Assembly (NCBI GenBank): GCA_028554795.2
Contig: CM068835.1
Span: 28,956,311-29,020,310, forward strand
Direction: 5' to 3'
DNA: 64,000 bases
Origin: Sinohyriopsis cumingii
Taxonomy: Eukaryota > Mollusca > Bivalvia > Unionida > Unionidae
The notes below the pieces were generated by a model. It saw only the letters and a list, made by a program, of their open reading frames with translations. It made no database searches and was not told where the DNA came from. The position numbers and the translations under genes are program-made. This document shows positions 27,686-38,143 of this stretch, piece by piece; position 1 is the first letter of the stretch, and every line of letters starts with the position of its first letter.

Positions 27686-28102
27686 TCAATAATCGAAAAC
27701 GTCTAAGTCTCGAAGGGTTCTTCTTTTCTTGGCCTTTCTCGCTTGAAGTCTGGTGAAAGGGTGTTTTCTTCGTCGTCTCTTTCTGCCTTGTCCTTGCTGA
27801 ATGCTTGACTCGGTAGCGTGCAGGGCATTTATAGGTGTTTCTCGTTGGCCTAAAATGTCTTTGCCCGTTTGCAGCAAGACATTTTTGCCTGCCCTCATGA
27901 AGGCTTCTTTAGGGTTTTGTTTGTCGATGATGACATTTTGGAGAAATTCTTTGCCTTGCGTCAGTGCCGCATCTTTCAAGGCGTGCAATCCGCGTGTCAC
28001 CATCGGTTTCAACACCGGGGCCACCGAACGAAAGGCCGATTTTAACATATCTCCTAAGCCGTGTCCTCGCTGTCGAGCAACCCCTCGGTACACTGGATAC
28101 AT
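27686..28102 (-). CDS. Basic minor virion protein candidate (element 2)
   Basis: 138 residues, same length as the element 1 copy and over 90% identical. Amphipathic N-terminal helix (GHGLGDMLKSAFRSVAP), basic KRRRRK and KAKKRR clusters at about 106-128, end LDVFDY. The conserved length across damaged elements suggests purifying selection before insertion. Likely a core or membrane-lytic minor capsid protein by position and composition (inference). Confidence 0.73.
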   Translation of the reverse strand: MYPVYRGVARQRGHGLGDMLKSAFRSVAPVLKPMVTRGLHALKDAALTQGKEFLQNVIIDKQNPKEAFMRAGKNVLLQTGKDILGQRETPINALHATESSIQQGQGRKRRRRKHPFTRLQARKAKKRRTLRDLDVFDY

Positions 28103-28109
28103 GACTTAC

Positions 28110-29018
28110 TTACGAGTCGTGAGAGAACCGTTTTCGAAAATGGAGTTTCACCGTGACTTTTCCTTTGGTGAATGGAATATTTTGTCCCAGATCTCCTTTT
28201 ATAGCAATGTTGACCGTGTCCAAATACGACTTACTGACAGGCAAATAGTGAGGATGTACAAATTCGCGGTGGACGTGGTAAGTGTTTCCACCTTCCTCGT
28301 CAGCGTTCGTGGCAGAATCTACTTTGAAAGGAATGACACGCAGTAACGGTACGGAGGTGTGTCCCACCACGTTGGAATACACGAACATCAAATTCAGTCC
28401 TTGGTTCAGTTCTACCGGGGCACGAAATAACTTGCTAAAAGACTCGTTGTCGTAAACGATGGGTAATTCGTTTTTCTTGAGCATGGCCTTTCTCATGTCC
28501 ATGTCTCCGCCCAACATGTCAAACAATTCAGGACAAAATAAAAAGGACAGGATTTTACTTCGTTCAAATTTCATCAAGAAGCGACGAGCTGGTTTGTGGA
28601 ACTCCATGGTGACATTTTTGTTGACATGCTCCAAAGCTTTCAGAAACACGACATTAAACCTGGAGGTTATGGTGCTGACCAAATGTTGACCACTAAAATA
28701 ATAGCCTGGGGGAATGAACAAGTGATAGGTGGTGTACTTTTGTGTACGGGTTTTCTTGTCATATTTGACATTGCTATCCATCCACTGTTGCATTTGCTCG
28801 TCATGAACTTCCACATCAAAAAAATTTTGATTGGGAAGGACATTGAGGACTTGGGTCGGGTGAATCATTTCTACTAAAGCCACTTCCCAATGGGCTTCAT
28901 GATCTAACTGGATGGCCTGAGGTAATTTGGCCGTGTAACAGCACAACGTGTTCTTGGGAAACACCTCCATGGAACTGTCACTGGGTAAAGTTAAGTAAAA
29001 TTGGTTTTGGTGACTCAT
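28110..29018 (-). CDS. Minor capsid (penton) protein (element 2)
   Basis: 302 residues, intact. N-terminal block NQFYLTLPSDSSMEVFPKNT and HWEVALVEMIHPTQ (about 40-55), a middle with GYYFSGQHLVSTITSRFN, and the C-terminal TVNIAIKGDLGQNIPFTKGK ending FRKRFSHDS. This is the single jelly-roll penton-type protein of Polintons. ATG 29018 overlaps the upstream membrane-protein stop (ATGA). It shows what the element 1 copy has lost. Confidence 0.88.
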   Translation of the reverse strand: MSHQNQFYLTLPSDSSMEVFPKNTLCCYTAKLPQAIQLDHEAHWEVALVEMIHPTQVLNVLPNQNFFDVEVHDEQMQQWMDSNVKYDKKTRTQKYTTYHLFIPPGYYFSGQHLVSTITSRFNVVFLKALEHVNKNVTMEFHKPARRFLMKFERSKILSFLFCPELFDMLGGDMDMRKAMLKKNELPIVYDNESFSKLFRAPVELNQGLNLMFVYSNVVGHTSVPLLRVIPFKVDSATNADEEGGNTYHVHREFVHPHYLPVSKSYLDTVNIAIKGDLGQNIPFTKGKVTVKLHFRKRFSHDS

Positions 29019-29431
29019 AATTCCAGAGTTCTGTGGCTGTCCGAGGGGTTACAGGACGTCAGAGGCGTGTCTCCGTCTAAAATGGGGTTCTGGTTGTGAT
29101 TGAAGTGGTGACTGGCACTGGCACTGGACACAAGGTTCCCGGGGTTCCCGTTCGAGGTGAATTTCAGGGAGGGATTAGGAAGCAGGTAACCGATGCAACT
29201 GCTCAATAAAATGGTCCACAATTGTTTGTCTCCTTGTTGCAAACTCAAATTGGCAATGGCTGCCCCGATGACACAATACACCACGAAGATTTGGCAGAAA
29301 AAGACGATTTGCGTTTTAGGCACACGTTCTCCACACCACACCCACAAGGGTTGTTTTTGTAAATCTTGCACAGAAGAACTAGGTGAAGGAGGAGTGGTCG
29401 ACGTAGCTACGTCTGCTGTGTGAAAGGGCAT
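29015..29431 (-). CDS. Two-helix membrane protein (element 2)
   Basis: 139 residues from ATG 29431. Hydrophobic segments IVFFCQIFVVYCVIGAAIA and LWTILLSSCIGYLLPNPSL are identical to those in element 1; differences are confined to the Ser/Asn/His tail. The stop overlaps the penton start by 4 bp. Confidence 0.75.
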   Translation of the reverse strand: MPFHTADVATSTTPPSPSSSVQDLQKQPLWVWCGERVPKTQIVFFCQIFVVYCVIGAAIANLSLQQGDKQLWTILLSSCIGYLLPNPSLKFTSNGNPGNLVSSASASHHFNHNQNPILDGDTPLTSCNPSDSHRTLEL

Positions 29432-29436
29432 GATGG

Positions 29437-30546
29437 TCACTTCTTTTTATAGTCGATGACTTGCGAAGCGTCGATCCAAGAATCAAAACTGGATGGATAT
29501 CCTTTCCAACGTACTTTGACTTCTTTGACACGTCGTTTGCCCACTTTACGGGTTCTGCGTTCGAGAATGCTTTCGATGTCGTACACGTCGTCTTCTTTTT
29601 TGGTGACACGTTGTAACTCGGGCAAATAAAACGTTCCTTTGAGCACTTCTCCGTTCATGTCTTCCAATTTATAGACGGCAGGATGACGGCCATGCACTCG
29701 TCCAGTGACGCGAAACAATTCGGTCGTCCAGTTAGGTAAGGAACCTTTGTCAAAAGTGCGTTTGGTTTTGCCAATGCGCACCCAATCTCCTACGGCCAAC
29801 TCTCCACTTTTCTTGGGGACAGCCCTCGTCGGGGACGTACCAAACAGGCGCTCAAACACCAGCACTTCGTTCTCGGGAGTCACTTCTTGCGGGGCACGTC
29901 CGATGCTTAGATGGTAAGATTGGTTGTACGCTTGCACCAGGTGCGGTAAGATGTCGATGTACTTCAGAGTGTGGTGATGCGTAAAATATTTCCACATGCG
30001 TTCTTTCAAAGTGCGTTGAAAACGTTCCACGATGCTGGCTTTGGTTTCGGGATTCTCGGTGGTAAAAAAATGAATGTCACGTTTCTTTAATTCTTTTTGG
30101 AAAGCTTGGTTCAGAAATTCGGTACCTTTGTCCGTTTGCCATCGAAGAGGGTGACGACCGCTTTGTTTCAACACCCGTTGCAGGGCTCGCACTAACTCGC
30201 TGCTCGATTTGGAAGTCAAGGGTACGACCCAAGCAAATTTGGAAAAGACGTCGATGACACAAAACAAATATTTGTAGCCACGATTGTAGCTGGCCAAATC
30301 AGAGACATCGGCTAAATCGGCTTGCCATTGATGATCGATGCCTTCCACTCGGGTGCGACTTCTGGCAAACTTGCGTCGAATTGGTTTGTGTAAAGTGTGG
30401 GTAGCTTGTTCTTGTAACCATCGTTGCACTTGAGGTAAACGGAGACTTTTCAGTAGCGTTTTGGCAGCACGATACAATTTTTGAACTCCTGCGTAACCTG
30501 CAGGATGGGAGGGATCGTAGTAAATGCTGGCTAAGACTTTTTCCAT
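29437..30546 (-). CDS. Polinton DDE integrase with chromodomain (element 2)
   Basis: 369 residues from ATG 30546; the frame is open upstream, but that part is the shifted end of the next gene. Catalytic D77, D139 and E174 with DD35E spacing and the C-terminal chromodomain (VRWKGYPSSFDSWI) are present. It differs from element 1 by only a handful of residues, consistent with recent common origin. Potentially active on either element's ends, although the iteron classes differ. Confidence 0.95.
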   Translation of the reverse strand: MEKVLASIYYDPSHPAGYAGVQKLYRAAKTLLKSLRLPQVQRWLQEQATHTLHKPIRRKFARSRTRVEGIDHQWQADLADVSDLASYNRGYKYLFCVIDVFSKFAWVVPLTSKSSSELVRALQRVLKQSGRHPLRWQTDKGTEFLNQAFQKELKKRDIHFFTTENPETKASIVERFQRTLKERMWKYFTHHHTLKYIDILPHLVQAYNQSYHLSIGRAPQEVTPENEVLVFERLFGTSPTRAVPKKSGELAVGDWVRIGKTKRTFDKGSLPNWTTELFRVTGRVHGRHPAVYKLEDMNGEVLKGTFYLPELQRVTKKEDDVYDIESILERRTRKVGKRRVKEVKVRWKGYPSSFDSWIDASQVIDYKKK

Positions 30547-30568
30547 TTTTTTTGTGTTGGTTGGTGTG

Positions 30569-31204
30569 TTAATAAGGCACCCACTCTTGGAGGATGCTAC
30601 TCTTTTTCTCTTGGGGTATTTTCTTGGATTGCAATGCTTTGCGTGTGCGACCGGCAATAGGTGTTGAAGAGGAGGATGATGTCTGAGCGGGGGATATCGG
30701 TTCTTGTTTCACTTCTGTCTTCACTTCTGTCTTCACTTTCCTTTTCTCTTGTGATGAAGAAGGGGTGGCCATCATCTTTTTAATCCATCCAATTCTGGAG
30801 GTAGGTGGTGTTGTTAACTTGCGTACTTTTTCTGGTGGAGTTTGAAACCCTTCTTCTTCTTCTTCTTTTCCTTTTTCTGTCTTGGTCACTGGTACTGGTA
30901 CTGGTACTGGTGATGGTGCTGGACTTTTCATCAAGGTCTTAAAATCTTTCAGAGTGGGTAGAGCTGTTTCGTCTAAAGCTTTCTGGTGAAAGAGTTGCAG
31001 TCGTTGCATGAGTTGACCGTACTTTTGCGATTTTTCTGTTTCGGACAAATCTTCGCGATCCATCAAGGACTGCAATTCGTGTTGTAACTGGGACATCTCG
31101 CTCAAATGGGGATTGGGAGGTAAATGCGGGGTGCGTTGTTCTTGCCACCGATGGTATTCCATCCATCGTTTGTAAGGCACTAAAGCTAGTTTTCGTCCTT
31201 CCAT
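30569..31204 (-). CDS. Pro/charge-rich accessory protein with SUMO-type motifs (element 2)
   Basis: 211 residues; the MEGRKLALVPYKRWMEYHRW start, helical EKSQKYGQLMQRL block, PVPVP run and VKTE/VKQE motifs are as in element 1, with a short length change in the PV run. Intact. Confidence 0.65.
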   Translation of the reverse strand: MEGRKLALVPYKRWMEYHRWQEQRTPHLPPNPHLSEMSQLQHELQSLMDREDLSETEKSQKYGQLMQRLQLFHQKALDETALPTLKDFKTLMKSPAPSPVPVPVPVTKTEKGKEEEEEGFQTPPEKVRKLTTPPTSRIGWIKKMMATPSSSQEKRKVKTEVKTEVKQEPISPAQTSSSSSTPIAGRTRKALQSKKIPQEKKSSILQEWVPY

Positions 31205-31253
31205 AGGGTTGTCAGGGGTCGATTCTGAGATCTTGGGACTTCCAAGGGCCTTT

Positions 31254-31640
31254 TTATCTTGCTCCCACCAGTCCTCCCAACATGGTTCCCAAGACTCCTT
31301 TCAGTATGGGGCCTAACAAGAGAGGCAAAATACCTCCACGTTGGACCAACATCTTCTTTTTTTGACGAATGGGAATTTTCTTTTGAACCATTTGGCGAAG
31401 AACGTGACGATGTTTGCCTAAGCATTGTTTCTGGTGTTTGGACAAAGGGATCGTGCCTTTCAAAACGTTCAAACAACATTCGCACACGGTATCGATGACC
31501 TCTTTGGAGGCTGTTTGAATGAGTTTTTTTCGTAGGGGTGGAGAAGCTTTGGACAGGACAGATAACATGTCCCCATGTTTGGCTAAACGTGGTGGCAGTC
31601 CTTTCCTTTTCTTTCCTAGGGGTTTTCTGGAGGGTGACAT
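31254..31640 (-). CDS. Small basic protein with Gly-rich hydrophobic tail (element 2)
   Basis: 128 residues from ATG 31640 (MSPSRKPLGKKRKG). The frame is open upstream but crosses the TATAAAA box near 31698, so the conserved ATG is preferred. CECCLNVLKGTIPLSK and the tail VLGTMLGGLVGAR with an adenain-type MLGG/L site are conserved. Confidence 0.68.
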   Translation of the reverse strand: MSPSRKPLGKKRKGLPPRLAKHGDMLSVLSKASPPLRKKLIQTASKEVIDTVCECCLNVLKGTIPLSKHQKQCLGKHRHVLRQMVQKKIPIRQKKKMLVQRGGILPLLLGPILKGVLGTMLGGLVGAR

Positions 31641-31699
31641 CTTTGAGTCTTCAGGAGTACCAAAAAAACACTGATACCCTACTCGGGCACAGGCCTTTT

Positions 31700-32650
31700 T
31701 TATACTGGAACGCGTCGCCACTGATTGTCTTTACGTCGTATCAGTTTGAGGACAGGCATGACACGTCGTGCAGGGGTACGCAACGGACTAAATCGAGCCA
31801 GTTCTTGCTTGGACAAATCCAGTAAACTTTGTAACATGCCCGATCTTTCATGGACTTTGATTTTGGGAGAAGGTACTTTGTGAGCAGCAGCCACTGCCAC
31901 TAAATTGGAGGGTCCTGCCACTGGGGAAGTTCTTTTGGGGGTCATCAACGGAGAAGTTCTTGGTGTGATCAACATCTCCAAGTACTCTTCAGTTCCTGGT
32001 GTCATCAACGGAGAAGTGGACAAACGTGAGGATGCCGGAGACGCAGTCACTGCCGTGGCAGATCGTGGTTTGCGAGTGTAAGGTTGCGTCCTGGCCGAAG
32101 TGCCTCTCTTGCGACTAGTTTTCTTCTGTGGACTTTTCTTTTTCTGGGGACTTTTTCTCTGTTCCTTTTTCTGGGGGCTTCTTTTCTTTTTCCTGGGTGG
32201 TGGTGGTGTCTGGTCAGAGGAGGGTCCTGCCACTGGAGAAGTTCTCCTTGGGGACCTGGTCTTTTTCTTCTTGGGGCTTCGTTGGACTTTTGTCTTGGGG
32301 ATAACTTTGGGGGCATTAGGATCCCATCTTAAGAGAGAGCGAATGATGACCCCTCCTAGAGTACCGCTCCCTCCAGGTTTCAAAATGATTTGTTTTTTGG
32401 TTTGAGTGTCGATGCGGGGATCGGCCAGTTGGACCAAAGCGACTTTGTTTCGATCGAAAAAGCGTTTGGTTTGATGAGGAATCTGAATGATTCCTTGGAG
32501 TAGTTGACGTGCCGTCACCGTGAACCATCGTAAGACTTCTTTGAGACTAGCTTCTAAGACACGAGCTCGTGTTTGTGGATTTTTTTCTCGACTGATGCCA
32601 TACAAGGCACGAATCAATTTGACGGGAAGATGCGACTGAAGGGACGTCAT
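31700..32650 (-). CDS. Basic Ser/Pro/Lys-rich protein (element 2)
   Basis: 316 residues from ATG 32650 (MTSLQSHLPVKLIRAL); an ATG two codons upstream is not present in element 1. H1/protamine-like SPQKK/SPRR repeats include one extra SPQKK-type block relative to element 1. Probable DNA-condensing core protein (inference). TATA box CTATAAAAAC near 32693. Confidence 0.65.
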   Translation of the reverse strand: MTSLQSHLPVKLIRALYGISREKNPQTRARVLEASLKEVLRWFTVTARQLLQGIIQIPHQTKRFFDRNKVALVQLADPRIDTQTKKQIILKPGGSGTLGGVIIRSLLRWDPNAPKVIPKTKVQRSPKKKKTRSPRRTSPVAGPSSDQTPPPPRKKKRSPQKKEQRKSPQKKKSPQKKTSRKRGTSARTQPYTRKPRSATAVTASPASSRLSTSPLMTPGTEEYLEMLITPRTSPLMTPKRTSPVAGPSNLVAVAAAHKVPSPKIKVHERSGMLQSLLDLSKQELARFSPLRTPARRVMPVLKLIRRKDNQWRRVPV

Positions 32651-32704
32651 GTTCACACTGTGTGTGAGACAGACGAAAAGGGTCTGAGGTTTTTATAGAT
32701 TTTT

Positions 32705-33448
32705 TTATGGGGAGTGAAATGAAGTCGAGGACGGAGACGTGTACAGGACAGGCCCTCCGTCTTGGTACCAGTGGTGAAACAAGTGGGTACGAAATCGCAA
32801 ATCCTCGGGAGTCGTAGGTTTCAAATCGACAAGTAAATAGGCGTGTGGCGTTTGAGTGGCATCGTCGTACGCCTGAGTCAGCCAAGGCGTTCCTAACTGT
32901 TTGGCTAAGACTTGCACTTGCGATTTATCTCGAGGGCTTTTAAACAAGACCACGTAATGCGCATTGAGACTGATGGTGCGATGGGCTTTACTTTGTTGAA
33001 ACAAATTTTGGGTGATGTAAACGACACTGGCATTACGGTGATGCCCTTTGCGCGTAAACCACAGTTTAATTTCTTCTTCGTCTTCTCCTAACATGTCGTC
33101 GAAAATGACCAAATGGGTTTGACGGGAGTCAGAGACGATACCGTCGTCTTCTTTAGGAATGCCTTCCACAAACACGATGGAATCGCCTTGACTTTCTAGC
33201 AAGAGGCTGTACGCCGATTGCCACTCTTTGTAACACCACACGATCCGTTGAGGTGGCCGATCGATCAAATGATGTTTATGTTCGATCAAACGTTTGACGA
33301 ATTCGGTTTTGCCTGAACCGCTAGGTCCAGCAATGAGCATGTTAAAGGGATGGCGAAGATACAAAGCCTCCCAACTGGCACTATCTAAGTGTTCGTCGAT
33401 GACTTTGACAGTAGAGGAAGAGGGAGCAGAGACAGCAGAGGTAGCTAT
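32705..33448 (-). pseudogene. Packaging ATPase with lost start codon (element 2)
   Basis: The frame, including Walker A GPSGSGKT, Walker B HLVIFDD, TQN and the C-terminal LRFRTHLFHHW that element 1 has lost, is open. The start ATG of element 1 is ATA here (33446-33448). The next in-frame ATG (33340) lies four residues before the Walker A motif, so initiation there would trim 36 residues but could keep the ATPase fold. The upstream open frame crosses the TATA region and is not a likely start. The two copies are thus damaged at opposite ends. Confidence 0.82.
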
Positions 33449-33530
33449 GGTGTGAGAAATGTCACTTGTGACACGAAAACAAACAAGACAAGAGTTTATA
33501 TACTTTTTCAGAACACGTTTATTGAATGTT

Positions 33531-33818
33531 TCAAACATGAATACGAAAGACAAAAATACATAAAAGCCAAAGGCTTAAGTACAAGAATAAAAGGCACATG
33601 ATAACGATGAACGTGGAATAAACACAAGTGTCTGTACAACATGTTTTGGGTAAAGTTCTAACCAGTTCTATAGTAGGGGGTAAGGTCACACAAGTGTCCT
33701 CCCGAAAGGGTTTTTCAGGCCTGTCCACGACAGTCCCGTCCTGGGTGACGGGTTCTTCTGGCACCGTCACTAACACGGGTTGAAAAGTAACTTTTTTCCT
33801 TGAATAACTCTCGTGCAT
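33531..33818 (-). CDS. Small C-terminally membrane-anchored protein (element 2)
   Basis: 95 residues from ATG 33818. From KVTFQPVLVTVPEEP onward it matches element 1, with the same C-terminal hydrophobic helix. The first about 10 residues and the upstream 120-150 bp (about 33789-33935) are unrelated to element 1. The intended start in this copy is uncertain. Confidence 0.55.
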   Translation of the reverse strand: MHESYSRKKVTFQPVLVTVPEEPVTQDGTVVDRPEKPFREDTCVTLPPTIELVRTLPKTCCTDTCVYSTFIVIMCLLFLYLSLWLLCIFVFRIHV

Positions 33819-33942
33819 ACTGGGCTACCTCTTGTGTCCAAGTCTCAAAACCCTGGTCTCGGTGATGTCCAACATTTGACTCCTAACCAATCTGGTTTCT
33901 TCTTCGTCAACGACATGGTAAGTTGCTTCAATGAACAATGAA
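33819..33942. other. Unmatched segment between membrane gene and polymerase (element 2)
   Basis: Sequence without a counterpart in element 1, flanked by homologous DNA on both sides. Open frames here are short and interrupted; one encodes a helical-looking stretch but is not joined to a start. Confidence 0.5.
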
Positions 33943-36900
33943 CTATCGATCTTGCCTAGGGTTCCTTTTTATACACAGACCAATACCGACGTGACCGTAC
34001 GGTAAGGTGAAGTGATTGGGAAGTCGCACTCGCTTCTGGTATACAATTTGATAGACTTTTTCCAAGGGTCGACTGACGATGTGGTGAGTGGGTAAACGTA
34101 CAATCTTGTTCGGTTGATAGGTGGTCACTTTAAAGTTTCCATCCTCTCCCGATTGCAAGGCTTCTTTCAATACCCCAATGTTGACCACTCGACTGGTACG
34201 ATGATTCAGAGTCAGTCCTTTCACTTTGCACGTCGTGTGCACTTCTCCTTGTTTGTCCCGGTATTCGTAACCGTAATTTTTGGGACCACCACTGACGAAA
34301 CTTAGAATCTTGTCGTCGGGATGCTCGTCTGTCCAGGCTCCTAAACTGTCTCCTTCGATGTCAGGGTGCTGTTGAATCGGGTGATGGATGTAAATGCAAC
34401 TGTCCGTGTCAAAGTACAGGACGCGTTCTTCTAACAGTTCTAAAGCTTCTTACAATTTTAAGCGAGCATGAGCTGTCACGTAAGCCGCAATGATGACATT
34501 TCCAAAAGGGTCGTCTTGTACAAAGTCCAGATCTTCTTCGTAATTGACCAAGATCAAATCCTCTCGAACGACGTCCACGTGTTTCATGTATTTGGTTTTG
34601 TCGTGAATCATCTGGAAGTAGCGGGAAGGTTCTGTCAAATATTCCGTCTTGGGTAAACACGGTCGTTGTGCCATTTTACCCCACAAACAATTTAACATCA
34701 CTTTGGCAAACGATCGCCTGCCTTCGTTTTTTTCGATGTGGTCTAAAGAGATGCCTTCTTGTGCGTAGTATTTCTCTTTGAATTGTATTTGGTCTTCGGG
34801 AGTGTGACACCAGGAAGGATAGCCGCTGGCTTCTTGTTTCAGTTTCAAAAAGGCATCCACGTAGTCGGCGAAAATGCCTTTCTGAGTAGGGTCACCCTTG
34901 TGGTACTGTTGTGTCTTGGGAAAGTGGCAAATTTCGTACACTTCTAACAGTTGGTATCCCATGTCCAGAGCTTTGAACAATTCCACGCTGACCCAGGTTC
35001 CCGTCAAGGCCCGTTCTTCCTGGCTGTGATGGCAAGGTTGGTCCTGGTTGCACGTTTCGGCACAAGTACGGCACAAGGAAAACATCAGTTTGCCTTGACA
35101 ATGGTGAGGTAAGACGGGATGGTATAGGTTCGTGGGAGGCAAAACTATACACTTGATCAAGCCTTCGTATTGTCGAATGTTTTTCAGGTCGATGTGTTCC
35201 GTCAACAATTGCGGGTGCCCTACGGGAAAGCGACAATATTTGCACACGTAGGGATACAGCGAACACACGTCCAAGTATTTGATTTCTTCTCCTTTCTCTT
35301 CGTCGGCTTGGTACAGCAAACAGGTGGCATTGGTCCTTCCTCCGTACAAACTATCCCTCGGGTTCAACGGGTCCATGAACTGGTAACTTTCCACGAGGCG
35401 TTTAAACTCGGGATCGGTTTTCAAACGGTGATCGTACTCGTGTTCCCACATTTCCACCACTTGGTATCCTTGCTGTTCTAACTTTAGGCGTCGCTGACAA
35501 GTGTCCTGGTACAAGTCTTCCATGGTTCGTTGCAAAAACTGATTTTTAGTGTCACGGTCAGGGTAACAGACGGGACATCCGTGAAATAAGCAACCGTTAA
35601 ACTCGTACACGATCTTGGGGTTTTCTAAGTCCCAGCCATCGACCGAATACGTTCCGATGGTCTTTTCGCCTCCTCCGTTGCGGGCATGCTGAATCCACTT
35701 GTCTTCCTTGTCGCACAAGTAATGTAACCAACGTAGGGCTTTGACCGAGTATTGACGTTTGACATAGTGGGTCGTTTGAGGACTGATGACAGCCACGGTG
35801 TTTTCAGGCATGAATCGTTGGCGGTACACTAAGGAACACGCTTTGGCAATGGTGCAAGCTTCTTTCAAAGGATCGACCCCTCCGTGTTCCATGAACAGTT
35901 CTCGAAATTTTCCACAGCAACGTCGTAAAATGTCCACGTCGGAACGACAATACTTTAACATTTCTTCCTGAAAGTCGAAGGGGTCAGAGGCATGAGCCTG
36001 GTACCAAGCGTAGAAAGCTTCTCGTTGTTCGGTACGTATGTTGTCGGGGTCGTAATAGTGAGCCTCAGGCAAATGGGGTAGAACGGCGTGTTGATTGGCT
36101 TCCGTATTGAAAAAGTGTGGAAAGTACCCTTTAGCCATTTCTGTCATTCCAAACGTTTTAGGCATTCGACTCAAAGGCATGGCCAAGTAACTCATCGAAT
36201 CTTTAAACTGCACTTGTCCCACTTGCATGAAAATGATTTTGGCTCCGTTCAAAATCACTTTAGGACGTTCGGTGCCATGTTCCGTATAGTACCTCAAAAG
36301 AAACTGTCCATCGTATCCGGAGAAATTGTGAGCCATCACCGTGGCATGACGATGACAATCTCCGTAACGTTCGATGTCCTCTTGGTTCCACGTCTTGTCG
36401 ATGGGGTCTAAGACCCATCGGGCAAAATCGGCTAACGTGTTTGGTCCCCGAAAGATTTTTTCACGCCTTCCGGGAATCTTGCTGCAGTGAGGGCAATGAC
36501 TGAAGATAGGTTCTTGAATGCACTTCTCGCACGCTCGATGAGCCACGCAGAAATTAGGGATGTGAATGCCAGTCTCTTGCATGCATTCGAAATCGAGAAA
36601 GATGAAATTGCCTTTCTTCTTGTGACCGTCCTCTTTCTCTGGTGGAGGTTGGTATTTTTGCACGTTACATTCGTGTTCCAAGTCCACGATGTGGTGACAA
36701 ATGTGACATTTTTTCTTTCCTCGACATACGTGTGCCTTGGCATTGTTGGTAAGTATGCCTTGTCCACACGTAGGGCACAATCTCAGGAGTTGACAAGCAC
36801 ATTTCTTCTGTGAACCTTATGTTTTCAAATGTTGCTGGTAACAGGCAGGGCTGACAAACGTGCGCAGACAAGTTGAACAAGGCACTGGTTCTTCGCTCAG

Positions 36901-38010
36901 ACAGGGTGGAGAGGCCAAACATCCTGGGCATTTCAATCCACAATGCTTGTGTTGCTCTCGATTGTTATAACCATAATCACATTTCTCACAATAATAACTG
37001 TATCCCAGGAATCCGGTGATACTGGTAATGGTATCGAAATGGTCATCGTGATAATAAAGGTGAATGTATTTTCCGTCCTTAAAATCCTGGCCTCGAAACA
37101 ACAGAGACCCGCGCATTTCTTGAGGGTGCACTTTCAAGGTGTAGCGTGGAACTAGGGCATCTTGCAATTTTTGCATCTCAGGAATGCCTCAGGGTGTGTC
37201 TTTGGACAGGCCAGCTTGTTGCAACAGGAGTTCTGCTTCGTTTCGTTGTTTGGCTCGATCGGATCGTTGAATAGTGTTCCAGGTTCTTTTCCATTCTGTC
37301 GTGTCGTTCTTGTTGGCATAGGTTCGTCCCACCACGATGGCACGGGCTAAACACATCTGGTCATGAGGATTGTGAATTTGGACAAGACTACGCTTAATGC
37401 TGCGAAGCTCGTTCACCAATAACATCTTTTTGCGTCCTGTCCCTTGAGGAAGAATGACGTGGGCCATTTTCAGTGTGGCTTTACCATCGGTGATGTCAAA
37501 CTGGTCATTAGATTGTTGTACGTGTTGAATCTTGTCCATGATTTTGGAAGGGGTTAGTTCTGCAGGTCTGCTAAACTCGATCCAAACAGGGGATTTCAAA
37601 CCGTCGTGATCTATGGATAGTGTCAAGCGATCGTCTTCTTTGGGTTGACATTGTCGCTTGAGTGCGGTGAGCAAAGAATCCCACATCTCGGTGATAAACC
37701 CTTCTGCTTTCTCCAAGGGTACGTCGGCCTTGAAATCTTTAAACTTCACCGTGTAGGTGTAAGCCGTGGTTCTAAATTTTCTAGAGGAGCGCTTTTCCGT
37801 CTCTCGAATGGAATAGTACTTTTCAGGGTTGACTAAGGGTGGTGAACTTGGTTTAGAGGGTTCGGATTCTGGTTCACTCATGTCCTCTTCAAAATCACTG
37901 GCATGAATTTGTGCCAAGATTTCAGCCCTGGTACGAGGCGATAGATCACGTTTCTGCCTCTTACTTTCTTCTTCTTCTTCTTTCTTCTCGAATGAATGGG
38001 ATCGTTTCAT
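33943..38010 (-). pseudogene. Protein-primed family B DNA polymerase, three nonsense codons (element 2)
   Basis: One continuous frame of about 1,356 codons from ATG 38010, with the same order as element 1: charged N-terminus, Cys/His-rich region, exo motifs (FLDFEC near 36594, HNFSGYDGQF near 36330, CRSDVDIL near 35949), DVCSLYP (35268), NCLWGKMAQRP (34690) and YFDTDS (about 34410). Stops: TGT to TGA at 37186-37188, CAA to TAA at 36814-36816, TAC to TAA at 34450-34452. The last removes the YFDTDS catalytic motif. No indel is needed, so this copy shows that the N-terminal region belongs to the same long polypeptide. Not functional as read. Confidence 0.93.
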
Positions 38011-38143
38011 CTTGAGTGCAAAACGTCAAATGACTCAAGTTTAAACACCATAGACTAATTTATAGTCTTGGCAAACCAGCGTATATAAAAAGGGTGTGTC
38101 TTGTCCTTTCACTATTCATTTCACTCTCAAACCGAGGAGAACG
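38011..38143. promoter_or_regulatory. Divergent promoter, polymerase/zinc-knuckle genes (element 2)
   Basis: Minus-facing CTATAAAT (38058-38065) and plus-facing TATATAAAA (38082-38090), at the same spacing as in element 1. Confidence 0.75.

Noticed and set aside
30077..30262. Short minus-strand frames inside the integrase gene (also 9805-9990)
   Set aside because: Out-of-frame shadows of the intact integrase.
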